Source of the DNA: Mytilus edulis
Lineage: Eukaryota; Mollusca; Bivalvia; Mytilida; Mytilidae
Reading direction: 5' to 3'
DNA length: 64,000 nt
Assembly (NCBI RefSeq): GCF_963676685.1
Contig: NC_092348.1
Span: 27,565,386-27,629,385 of the forward strand
The notes under the pieces are model-generated. The model did not search any database, was not told the origin of the DNA, and was given only the letters and a program-made list of their open reading frames with translations. Positions 1-11,900 of this stretch are shown piece after piece. Within the stretch, counting starts at the first letter, position 1; every line of letters begins with the position of its first letter. The translations under genes were made by a program, and so were the position numbers.

Positions 1-447
1 TACTAATATTGCCAAGCTTAAACTTGAGGGAGAATGTCCAATACACCTCTAAAAAAGAAATTTCTGCTTATTGCATATAGACTCGAAACTGGTCAGTTTG
101 ATGTTAAAAAAACCTGTCAGAGAATATTGTCTTTTGACATCGCTTACAGTGTCGACAAAGAGTCTTATGACTTGGAGAAATGCATCGATGATATCTCAGA
201 AAGGAAGCATATCTTTCTAAGACTTTTTATAAGTAGCCGAAAAAAGATGGAGTTTTTTCTGTTGATCCCAATGAACTACTACGCCTTTAAACGGAGACAG
301 AAGATCTGATCTCATGGGTAGAACTAGCGGTCATACAACAGCTAGATAAAGATCAGGAAACCATTCCTGTTTTGTCAAAGCTAGAACAAAAGCCAAACAG
401 TTACCTCCTGTTATTATTGAAGTACAAGATCTGAAGCGAGAACTTAA
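1..447. other. unassigned window start
   Basis: I recognise no gene here. An open frame runs from 34 to 309 on the plus strand (91 codons, lysine-rich), but it has no recognisable motif, no clear splice sites and no neighbour that supports it. The base composition (about 40% GC) is a little higher than in the surrounding AT-rich DNA, so it may be the decayed end of a mobile element that starts left of the window. Confidence 0.3.
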
Positions 448-890
448 ATGGCGGGAATAGAATTGAGAAAGGAAATGGGGAATGTGTCAAAGCGACAACA
501 ACCCGACCATAGAGCAGACAACAGCCGAATGCCACCAATGGGTCTTCAATGTAGCGAGAAACTCCCACACCCGGAGGCGTCCATCAGCTGGCCCTTAAAA
601 AATATGTATACTAGTACAGTGATAATGGACGTCACACTAAACTCCGAATTATACGCGAGAAACTAGAATAAAAAAATCATACAAGACTTATTAAGGCCAG
701 AGGCTCCTGACTTGGGACAGGCGCAAAATTGCGGCGCGGTTAAACATGTTTATGAGATCTCAACCCTCCCCCTATACCGCTAGCCAACTGTAGAAAAGTA
801 AACGCATAACAATACGCACATTAAAATTCAGTTCAAGAGAAATCCGAGTCCGATGTCAGAAGATGTAACAAAAGAAAATAAATAAAATGA
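448..890 (-). repeat. dispersed repeat, family R1, copy 1
   Basis: This segment reappears in opposite orientation at 29905-30308, in part at 26150-26245 (same orientation), and as a decayed copy at 6280-6545. Shared landmarks are the block with GTCAAAG.GACAACAACCCGACC, the block CCGGAGGCGTCC, the block GGCCAGAGGCTCCTGAC and the block GAGATCTCAACCCTCCCCC. I know this sequence as a common dispersed repeat in mussel genomes (from memory). The short open frame inside it (448-666) is not a gene. Strand is given relative to the copy at 29905. Confidence 0.8.
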
Positions 891-1100
891 CAATGATACA
901 CAAATAACAACAGACTACTATCAGTTAACTGACATGCCAGCTCCAGACCTCAATTAAACTGATTGAAAGATTATGTCTTCATCATATGAATATCAGGCAC
1001 AATCCCTCCCGTTAGGGGTTTAGTATCATACTATCATAAAATATATGAGAAGAACATAACCCGTGTCATGCCAACAACTGTTTTTTTTTAATAAATATGT

Positions 1101-1745
1101 TTAGTTCAGATGCAAAGACCCTATAAGTGAATCAATATTAAAGCCAAAATATGCAATCTTTAATGACTTGACAACAGTATCGTAACTATATCCCTTCTTA
1201 ATAAGTATGTTTAAAGGTTTTGTAAGCTTTTGAGGTGAATACTGACATTTTTGTGCTTTGTAAAGAATATTATCATAAAAGATGGGATGTGAAATACCTG
1301 AACGTATAAGATGTCTGCATGTTGAGTTATATTTACGAATTATTTTCTTATACCGATGATAAAATTTAGTAAATGTTTTGACTAGTTTGTGATATCGAAA
1401 CCCTGGTGTAAGAATTTTTCTGTAATACATAAATTTCTCTCACTAAAATCTAATACGCTGTTACATACAGTATGGTGTTTATATATCTCAACTTGTACGA
1501 TTCTCTCGTGTAAAAATGGATAATTAACGATAGGAAATGAAAAATCATCTCTTTTATCATAAATTTTTGTATTAAGCTTCCCGTTAATGATATAGATATC
1601 AAGATCAAGGAAAGGGTAGTGGTCATTGTTAGTATTAGCTTTATTTAAAGTAAGTACAACAGGATAAATTTCTTTAGTATACATGTTTACGTCGTCATTA
1701 CTGAGAGCCAATATATCATCCAAATATCTAAAAATGCATGATATA
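1101..1745 (-). pseudogene. decayed Penelope-like reverse transcriptase fragment
   Basis: Read on the minus strand, about 1745 to 1400 encodes FRYLDDILALSND, the palm motif of a reverse transcriptase (Y/F-x-D-D), then FLDLDIYIINGKLNTKIYDK and FSFPIVNYPFL, typical of the Penelope-like group common in molluscs. Near 1400 the frame shifts: the first frame ends just after FLHQGF and the second picks up at GFRYHKLVKTFTKFYHRY and continues to a stop at 1101. Between NYPFL and the SDFSERN-like part the expected sequence is scrambled. The fingers and N-terminal part are missing upstream, where an unrelated dispersed repeat begins. It is a dead 5'-truncated copy. Exact family assignment is from memory of related proteins. 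Confidence 0.75.
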
Positions 1746-1910
1746 AAATAAGAAGATGTTGTAGGATTGCCAATAAAACTATTGCCCACTAGAGGCAAAA
1801 TAACGTAGATGAAGGCAACTAAAGGTAGCAGTATTGCCATTTAGAATGAAGTATGCTGTTACGTCAGCTATAAAAGGCTCCGAAATTACAAAATGTGTAC
1901 AATTGAAGAG
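1745..1910 (-). repeat. dispersed repeat abutting the reverse transcriptase
   Basis: On the minus strand this reads CAATTGTACACATTTTGT, then GCCTTTTATAGCTGAC, and ends in a CATTGGCAATC-like block followed by CTACAACATCTTC. I recognise this as a very common mussel repeat, often seen in 3' ends of transcripts. It joins the reverse transcriptase fragment directly at about 1745, so the open frame running across the join (1382-1840) is a chimera of repeat and element. 1911-2544 shows nothing I can name. Confidence 0.6.
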
Positions 1911-2544
1911 ACAAAAAAAACAGCTACCTGAATTATGAACAATAAACAAAAACATGGCACTGCCAGGCTTAGCATATATTTCCTTCCAGGATATGTTCAT
2001 TATAGCAAAGGTTTTTGGACTTTGGGATAGAAGTTTGTTGATTAGACTGTTTGCAAACAAGTCTATGTGAGGGAAGCTCCGACTGAGAGTTCTGCTTCGA
2101 AAACTTAGTGATTGAACTCTCAAGCCGGGTTCACTGAGACCACCTGAATAAATGCTAATCTCTAATATTTTCATGCATGCTGTCAAACAAATCTGGCTGT
2201 AGACCGATGATGTTCGTTTAGATACCCTCCTAACAGGTTTGAGACATCTTTGCACATGTTTTAGAATTGAATTTGAATTTGAGGGCTCATATATCATACT
2301 TTTCCAAAATATTATGGTCTGATTGCAAGTTTTCTTGCAGCAAACTGTATAATAATAATATTAATAATGTCTTCTTCAAGGAAAAAAAAGTTTAAATTTC
2401 AGAAAATTCAGATGTCCGTGATCGAAACAAATAGAACTGAACTGAAGACACATAACGTGAACCCTTGAACTACTGACAACACCTTACAATCTGGAGATTT
2501 TTTCCCACTTTTATTTGAGAAAATGAGTAACCGACCAAACTAGA

Positions 2545-2835
2545 TTGAAAGGAAAAGTAAAATAACAAAAATACCGAAATTCAAAGAAAATTCAAAACGG
2601 AAAGTCCCTAAGGAAATATTAAAATCGAAACCACATCAAACGAGTGGATAACAGCTGTCATACTCATGACTTGATACAGTTTTTTTACGTCGAAAATGAT
2701 GGACTAAATCTAGCTTTATCTATACTCTCACATATTAGCTGTCGCATAAAATCCGCTATATTAACGGCGATAAGGAAGAGTAGAAGTTACATGATGGCTC
2801 TATTAGTGCGGCCAATAACCTACATTGGGTAATGA
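2545..2835 (+). repeat. dispersed repeat, family R2, copy 1
   Basis: It contains GATAACAGCTGTCATACTC, TGACTTGATACAG and a region corresponding to GGTTTTATAGCTAGCT in the better preserved copy at 18620-18850. The two share their order of blocks over about 250 bases. It resembles a SINE-like repeat common in mussels (from memory). The short frame 2644-2832 within it is not a gene. Confidence 0.65.
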
Positions 2836-4289
2836 TCTAGGTACCATGCCAGGTTTCCCGAAGCCTTCGAGTTACCAGAAAGTTTCGGGTGCTGAAGAGT
2901 TGAAGATTTTTTTTTGTTGCCAATAAAGATCTTACTCTTCTTGGAATTTGAAGAATTACTTCCCGAAGAAGAACATTAATTTTGACAAGATGATTTAAGC
3001 TTAGTTCCGCTTAATTATTCACCAAAGGCAACCCAGAAAGTTTTCTCAGTAAGAGTGGATTTCAATAGAATTCTGAAGCTTAGAAGCACCCAATGTCTTG
3101 TCATGTTGAAAAAATCTTTTTGTCAGCTAGAACTTAACTCTCTTTACCATTTTAGTAAAGAACTGTGTTCACTGTACCAAAAAAGAAGCAAATTAAGAAA
3201 GATATTTTCATTCTTAGCCAACGTTGATTGACAGAGCTTATTACCATGATAGGCTTTTGAGTCCCATTTTTCGGCAAATTTTTGTTGTTGTCCAACGCTA
3301 CATATGCTATCTAGTTTGTCACATGCGTAACTTCAACATCTCTAAAACTTTGCATAGACCACTATCAGATTGAATGTGTGTACCAACTAAAATAGATATT
3401 ATTGAATTATTTTTCTCAGGTATCCAAATGGTGGAACTTATTGGTAGAATGACCTTACTTTGCATGAATTATACAACTGAATGCTAGTATAGCTTTTTAC
3501 TCTCATTTAAACAAATTCAAACGTAAGAAAATGTGTAAAGTATCTCAGCAAATGCAAAAGAAAGTAGCTCACAATAAATCATATTCCTATGAGAAATCCT
3601 TTTTTTTTTGTGTGAAAATATAAATATTTCCCTCACAGCAAAGGACCCAATCACAAACTGTACATTTCATATTGTTGTATAAGGCAGTGTCTGCGCGTAC
3701 CCGCATGTGGGTACGAATCTACCCGGCCTCCGTTAGATACTTGGGATCTCATGTCATACGTCAGAGATAAAATTCAGTAGATTACCGAAAAGAATGTAAC
3801 TGACAAAAACGGGCGATATTTACTAAACTCTTCAATAAGGAGGTATATAATTGTTAATAGACAGACGAAGTTCAGACAGCATGTCAAAATTAGGAGACAG
3901 AGACATATTTATATCATAGATACAAGCTAATACAGGTAATTAACACTTACCCCAAACCTACACAAAAAAAGATGATAATAATACACCTTACTTTTGATAT
4001 TCATAACAGAAAAAACAAACCTTTACAAATTAAATTTAGATCTATCATGATCATCTGAGACTACTGTACCGTACTAGTTTACACTAAAACGGGAAAATTA
4101 TTATCATATGAAAAGGGCAGAGTGTTTAGTCATGTGTAATTGAAAAACTTGAGTGAAGAATGTAAAAGAAAGTATATTTTTGAAAATCATTATAAGATAA
4201 GATAAGATAACTTTTTTAGTACTTACAATGACTTAGGCATTGACAATAAATGGTTATGACAACAAATTAAAGACAAACTACAATGCTTT
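2836..4289. other. no gene seen
   Basis: AT-rich DNA without an open frame of note, splice-like exon, RNA gene or clear repeat. A short GATAA tandem (about 4194-4210) is the only local pattern seen. Confidence 0.4.
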
Positions 4290-5012
4290 CAAGTCGATCA
4301 GTCCCCACGTCGATATGGCCCAACGTCAGGCCCAATAAAAAATATATTTATAAGGAATAAAAATAAAGATATATATTAATTGTAACTCGTAAAGTTAATG
4401 AATTTATTATAATGTAAAAGGTGTATGTTAAAAAAAAATGTTTCACTACAAGTTTTTTAGATTATTGGGTATAATTATATTAAAAAAAAATATAACAAAA
4501 TTTAGGACAATCAACAGACATCAACATTAATCAGCAGTTTTAAATTATCAATTTCTTTCAATTGATGTGATCTTAATTTAACAAGTCTTTCATCCTGTGT
4601 AATAACAAATAGTTACATACACAACGGTACAAGCCGATCCCCAAGCTGATACATACAAATTTTTTTTTGTTTGAAGTTCTTAGACAAGATGTTACCTGAA
4701 AAAAAATACAATCACAACCATTTTCGTATCGACTTAAAATATTTCATCTTTCTGGTACTCCAAATATATTCAAACTTACCTGTTGTCATCCATTATTGAT
4801 ACTTTTTACAAATTCGATTTATACTAATTAAAAGTCTTTATAGTTTATTCCATATAAATTATTATTGGGCCGGATCGACTTGAGCCGGATCGACGTGGGC
4901 CGGATCGACTTGAGCCGGATCGACGTGGGCCGGATTGACTTGGGGGTGGATTGACTTGGGGCCGAATTTACCTGAGGCTGAATGGGTTTGGGGACGGAAC
5001 GACTGGATACCA
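4290..5012. mobile_element. foldback-like element with 15-bp minisatellite arms
   Basis: The right arm (4863-5012) is a tandem of about nine 15-16-bp units of the type GCCGGATCGACTTGA / GCCGGATCGACGTGG that decays to the right. The left arm (4290-4335) has the reverse complement pattern (CAAGTCGATC, CCACGTCGAT, GGCCCAA). On both sides the inner edge is CCCAATAA / TTATTGGGC, so the arms are inverted around an AT-rich core of about 520 bases. Because the unit is 15 bases, one minus-strand frame reads as a repeated SIRP-type pentapeptide (4828-5013); I take that as a by-product, not a gene. Confidence 0.55.
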
Positions 5013-6083
5013 CTACAATAACATATATACAACGAAGAAGTGACAGTGGATAATTATGGGAAAATTATATAAAAGAGAAGCATATAAATCATTACAGAAA
5101 TCAAGTACCTTTTAATAATGAGTTTGTCACCAACTAGCATTCATTTTAACAAGTTATATGATAAAGAAGGTAATATGTTGTTCAATAGACTTTTTTTTTA
5201 ATGAGGTTAATTTATTATCTCTCACGTTGTTAGTTATAGGATGAACATTTTAAAAGGAAGTGTAGTTCATCTCCAATGTCTCCACTGTTGCAGCAAAGAC
5301 ATATACTCTACTCTGCTTTGGTATTTTTAGATATCGCCCGCTTTCAATAGATAAAGTATGAGCACTAAACCTTAATTTACATAATGTTGATCTATCAGAT
5401 TTGAATTTATATTGATCAACATACGAGGGTCTTTTATTTGGTTTATATAGTATATAAAAAAAAGTATAATTTTGTATTTTGATTGGGGAAGGCTATATCA
5501 TTGGTTCTCTCAATTATATATGCTAAGGACTTCATAGCTCAAAACAATTTTACATTTGGTATTGCCTTTTTTTTATTATGACTCAACTATACAGGTAGGA
5601 TTTGCTAATGAGATTTTGCATGTTTGGGGTGCACAATATGTAGGTGTGCTTATTACATCTTTGTCAAATTTTAAGTTTCTTCTTATTAAAAATCGTAAAT
5701 TTTATAAATCATAAATTTTGTGAAACTTATTTTGTGGTAGAATTACAATGGAAATTTACATACACATGTATGATACAGTCTATTCCTAAATGACGCATTT
5801 GTAAAATTGGCTTGTAAAAAAAAATTTGGTGGAAAAAATGGATTTATTATCTGGCAGGCCTCTTTTTAAAATTGAAACAAGCTTAAGTAAGCAAATTGAA
5901 GATTCTTGGTTTTTGATATAAATTGTTAGCTAACTATTCTTTTCCCAACTTTTATACTGACTACCTAACTATAGCAAGCTGTGCCTTTAAAAATCATGTA
6001 CTAGTACAACAATATTTAAGATTTTAAGATAAATGTACAACTCTTATATACGTTACTATGTTGGCTCTTATTGATTAGGTATA
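5013..6083. other. upstream region of the 25-exon gene; no promoter recognised
   Basis: This should hold the promoter or 5' UTR exons of the gene starting at 6084, but I could not identify a TATA box, CpG-rich block or convincing untranslated exon. No coding exon was found. Confidence 0.35.
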
Positions 6084-8965
6084 ATGGATGACAATACAGC
6101 CTGGGTTCCAAGATGTCTCCAAGATCCTGAGGTAGATGACCAGAAGACTTGGATGAAAGGATGGGTTGAGAGTGAGGAAGACCTCCAGACAGTACTAGAG
6201 GCTCATAGAAGAGCATCTCTAAGTACCTTTGTGACATGGTAATATTGAATGAAATAAAGTATATTAATATAGAGAAAAAAATTAAACCCGGAATATGTCA
6301 AAAAGAATTATTGCAAACGGATTAAAGAGTACGAAACAGTTCAAGGACAACAATGGTCCTAATCAATGCAGCAACAAATTCCTCTACCAAAACAATCATG
6401 TATACTAGCTAAGTTCAGCAGACTGGATCCCACATTAAACACCAAAACTACAAATGAACCAAAATTTGAAAAAAAAAGCTAATAACTAACATACACGTAG
6501 GCTAGAGGATCCTGTCAGATCTCAACTCTCACCTTATACCCTAGATTATATTGAATGAAAAAACAAACATTCAGCAAATTTAACCATTTAAGGCATTTAC
6601 AAAAGCTTTGAGTTAAATGTTCAAAAGGTAAGAAATAGTAAAAGAAAGCCAAATTTCAGCGAAGGATTATACTAAATCTTTGCAATTTCTTTTGACCAAT
6701 AATTAAGATTCTTTATATTCTGTAGACTCTGACACTGATCAATATTTCAACTGATTGTCTAAAACAGAAAAAGTCTTATTTATGAATGCATATAACCTTT
6801 CAATACCATACATGTACATGCTTTAGTTCATATAAGCTAAAGTTTCAACAGCAGTTTTCATTTCATATTATTACCTCCTTACTTTTATATTGAAAGGATT
6901 TCTACATTCAATATGTGCATTTTATCATTGTATACTAGGTCAGATGACTCAAAGAAAAAAAACAAAACAGAGAGAAGGATTCTATGGAAATATGGAGATG
7001 TCCAAATAAATCAAGGCAGTACGCCCTTCTCTGTAAACAGAACTATTATGTATACCTGCCAGTATGGAAAGCCAAGAAGGAAAAGTAGCAATGAAAACAT
7101 GGTATAGTTTATGCTCACTTGGCCTTTAATGCCAGGTGAGATTTTCTCATCACTTGGTTTCCGACATCGCTGTCAGTTATCGTCGTTGTTGTACATCATT
7201 TTTAACTTTAACAAATATCTTCTACCCTGAAACCACTTGTACAAATTTAACCAAACTTAGCCAGAATCATCATTATGCTGTTTAGTTTAAAAAAATGTGT
7301 CTAATGACCCCATCTGCCAACAACCATGGCTGACATGGATGAAGATAAAACATAGGGGTAAAATGCATTGTGTGGCTCATATCTCTGAAACTAAAGATAA
7401 AGTATAACCATCCTGTCTCGAGAACACAGTTATTTTGTAGTGCATTTCTTTAAGAAAATAAATTAAAATTAAAAAAATCACACCTACTCTTTCTCAAAAA
7501 GATTTTTAAAGTGTAGTTTACTACAAGTGGGACAAATAATATCAAAATTATAGAAGCTTCTACTAGCTCTAACTCAAAATATGGACAATTTTGTGATAAG
7601 GGGGTCTAAAATTTAGTTTGACAGCTTCAAACGTACTAAAACTGTACCTTTTTTAACAGGACCAAATCACTAATTTACATAAAGATTCAGTGCCCAATTT
7701 TTTTTAACATGTAATTTTATCCCCCATACTTAGTATTTCATGCATTAAATATTTAGAAATTAATTGGGAAAGTGTATCAAAAAAATATTGCAAGTAATAC
7801 ACTGTAACACTAAGGACACCAAAGGAGGATAACTGTGTCCTTGGATCTTCTGGTTGCATTTTTTCATGTATCAATTGTAAACAAAAACATAAGGTGAGCA
7901 AAACAGGCTGAGCTTGAAGCCTCTAGTTTATATGGTATGAAAAGAAAACAATAAACTGAATTATATTGCAAGTAATTCAGTTTATTTCCTAAATATAGTA
8001 ACATAGCTTTATTTTGTATAATGTCAATTTCATGTGGAACACTTTCTCAACAATCAGGCATCCAATCAGGGATGGAAATAAGTTGGACATTTGTGTTACA
8101 ATTTAAAAAGCTATCAGTGTATTTATTAGTTCAGTTGCAGTATAAAAACAATATTAGGTCAATGTCATAAAAGTATAAACTTATTTGTATTCAGCGCAAA
8201 AATGTTGAAGGGCTTTTCAGAATGTTGCTCTTCCCCAGTTTCTCAGCCTCATACAAAAAAGTTTATATTTTTCTTTCATTGTCCTAATATTGTATATTTA
8301 TTTAAATATCAAATGGCTATCTTAATCAATATAATACTACAGCATTAAAAAAAATAATTGATTGATTAGTAGAGTGGAGGGGAGGACACTTTTTTCAATA
8401 TTTTTGCTGTCTATGTTTCTGTGCGTATTTATTGTTGCTTTTCATTCCATTATCACATCAACTATTACTGTATGATAAAAATCAGTTATTTATCATATCA
8501 ATAAGTTTTTGCTATTTACAAATTCTTATTATTAAAAAAGAAATGTCTGAATTCTTTTATTTATGTGTTTACTCAAGTTTAAATAAACAGGCAATCTATA
8601 AAATTTTGAAATATTGTTTATGGTTAATTATCTAAGATTTAAAATGGACACATTCATGCAAAAAAAAGAAAGAAAATAGATGATTAATTTAAAAAAGAAA
8701 GGAACATGATTTTGCCTTTCATAAACTGATTGCTAGGTTATGTGATCTTTTGAAGTGGTTTCTTGATAAACATATTATTAGAACATTTTCTTCACTGTTC
8801 ATTTCTTTTACAGGTTCTTTAATAAGTTATTCTGTTGCTTAAAAGACTTTGTGTGTTTTAGAATGAAGAAAATGATCACCAGTACATTAAAAAAAAAAGA
8901 TTCCTGATACAAACAACCAAAAAGGTTGGTTGTGAGGCCAAACTTGTAGTGAGATATATTACCAG
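6084..8965 (+). CDS. exons 1-3: CARF/FAR1-like N-terminal region
   Basis: Exon 1 (6084-6238) begins MDDNTAWVPRC and includes the acidic/aromatic run GWVESEEDLQTVLEAHRR, then STFVTW completed across a phase-2 intron. Exon 2 (6939-7101) gives ILWKYGDVQ and MYTCQYGKPRRK. Exon 3 (8862-8965) gives KKKRFLIQTTKKVGCEAKL and VVRYITR. The pattern of a short acidic helix, an ST.. W segment, a TCQYG cysteine and a GC.AKL cysteine is that of the CARF (ALS2CR8, Pfam PF15299) / FAR1-type zinc-binding DNA-binding domains found in front of MULE transposases. The family call is by pattern only. The acceptor-like TTGATTAG before exon 1 is weak, so a 5' UTR exon upstream is possible but unplaced. Confidence 0.75.
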
Positions 8966-11900
8966 GTAAGTAAATTAAATGTTTTTTTTTTATATTTGTC
9001 AGATATCATGTGACAGTACAGCTAATTAAATGTCAGATTTCAAGGAAAACAGTATTAAAACCAGAAAACCAAATACCTGTGCTTTGATAAAGCAATAAAT
9101 ATAAAACTAATACCAGGCGGCAATAACACTATCAATTGATTTAATTCCTACCTGAACATTGGACAAGCACCCCAAGCATGTCACAGAGTCAAACATATTC
9201 GTGAATACTCAAACTTCCATCACAGTGTTGCATAATGTACATATATATATATACAACTCGTCTAAAAATCAACCCAACAATGATAGATCTGTGAATTTGC
9301 TTTCACAAATTTTTTGTTCTTCCCTCACCAGGATTCTATATATACAAAAATATTGATAATAGATTCTGTGACATATACTAGGAATATGGTGTCTGTTATA
9401 TAAGTATGGCTGTCTATAACACAGTGACATCAGATTTCTTGACATATTACAGGGATCTGGTGTCAGCTGTCTATATATGGCTGTTTACAACAAAGTGACA
9501 TCAGATTCTTTTAAATATTACATGAATCTGGTGTCAGCTGTCTATATATTGCTGTTTATAACATAGTGATATCAGATTCCTTGACATATAACAGGAATCT
9601 GGTGTAAGTTGTCTATATATTGCTGTTTATAACATAGTGATATCAGATTCCTGGACATATTACAGGAATCTGGTGTCAGCTGTCTATATATTGCGGTCTA
9701 TAACACAGTGACATCAGATACCTGGACATATTACAGGAATCTGGTGTCAGCTGTCTATATACTGCTGTTTATAACATAGTGATATCAGATTCCTTGACAT
9801 ATTACAGGAATCTGGTGTCAGCTGTCTATATATTGCTGTTTATAACATAGTGATATCCGATTCCTTGACATATTACAGGAATCTGGTGTCAGTTGTCTGT
9901 ATATTACTGTTTATAACACAGTGACATCAGATTCCTTGACATATTACAGAAATCTGGTGTCAGTTGTCTATGTATTGCTGTCTGTAACACAGTGACATCA
10001 GATTCCTTGACATATTACAGGAATCTGGTGTCAGCTGTCTATATATTGCGGTCTATAACACAGTGACATCAGATACCTGGACATATTACAGGAATCTGGT
10101 GTCAGCTGTCTATATACTGCTGTTTATAACATAGTGATATCAGATTCCTTGACATATTACAGGAATCTGGTGTCAGCTGTCTATATATTGCTGTTTATAA
10201 CAAAGTGATATCAGATTCCTTGACATATTACAGGAATCTGGTGTCAGTTGTCTGTATATTACTGTTTATAACACAGTGACATCAGATTCCTTGACATATT
10301 ACAGAAATCTGGTGTCAGTTGTCTATGTATTGCTGTCTGTAACACAGTGACATCAGATTCCTTGACATATAACAGGAATCTGGTGTCAGCTGTCTATATA
10401 TAGCTGTTTATAACACAGTGACATCAGATTCCTTGACATATTACAGGAATCTGGTGTCAGCTGTCTATATATGGCTGTTTATAACACAGTGACATCAGAT
10501 TCCTTGACCTATTACAGGAATCTGGTGTCAGCTGTCTATATATTGCTGTTTATAACACAGTGACATCAGATACCTGGACATATTACAGGAATCTGGTGTC
10601 AGCTGTCTATATATTGCTGTTTATAACACAGTGACACCAGATTCCTTGACATATAACAGGAATCTGGTGTCAGTTGTCTATATATTGCTGTTTATAACAT
10701 AGTCACATCAGATTCCTGGACATATTACAGGAATCTGGTGTCAGCTGTCTATATATTGCAGTCTATAACACAGTGACATCAGATTCCTTGACATATTACA
10801 GGAATCTGGTGTCAGCTGTCTATATATTGCTGTTTATAACACAGTGACACCAGATACCTTGACATATAACAGGAATCTGGTGTCAGTTGTCTATATATTG
10901 CTGTTTATAACATAGTCACATCAGATTCCTGGACATATTACAGGAATCTGGTGTCAGCTGTCTATATATTGCGGTCTATAACACAGTGACATCAGATTCC
11001 TTGACATATTACCGGAATCTGGTGTCAGCTGTCTATGTTTTGCTGTCTGTAACACAGTGACATCAGATTCCTTGACATATAACAGGAATCTGGTGTCAGC
11101 TGTCTATATATGGCTGTTTATAACACAGTGACATCAGATTCCTTGACATATTACAGGAATCTGGTGTCAGCTGTCTATATATTGCGGTCTATAACACAGT
11201 GACATCAGATACCTGGACATATTACAGGGATCTGGTGTCAGCTGTCTATATATGGCTGTTTACAACAAAGTGACATCAGATTCTTTTAAATATTACAGGA
11301 ATCTGGTGTCAGTTGTCTATATATTGCTGTTTATAACATAGTCACATCAGATTCCTGGACATATTACAGGAATCTGGTGTCAGCTGTCTATATATTGCTG
11401 TTTATAACACAGTGACACCAGATTCCTTGACATATTACAGGAATCTGGTGTCAGCTGTCTATATATTGCTGTTTATAACATAGTGATATCAGATTCCTTG
11501 ACATATTACAGGAATCTGGTGTCAGTTGTCTGTATATTACTGTTTATAACACAGTGACATCAGATACCTTGACATATAACAGGAATCTGGTGTCAGTTGT
11601 CTATATATTGCTGTTTATAACATAGTCACATCAGATTCCTGGACATATTACAGGAATCTGGTGTCAGCTGTCTATATATTGCGGTCTATAACACAGTGAC
11701 ATCAGATTCCTTGACATATTACAGAAATCTAGTGTCAGTTGTCTATGTATTGCTGTCTGTAACACAGTGACATCAGATTCCTTGACATATTACAGGAATC
11801 TGGTGTCAGCTGTCTATATATTGCGGTCTATAACACAGTGACATCAGATACCTGGACATATTACAGGAATCTGGTGTCAGCTGTCTATATACTGCTGTTT

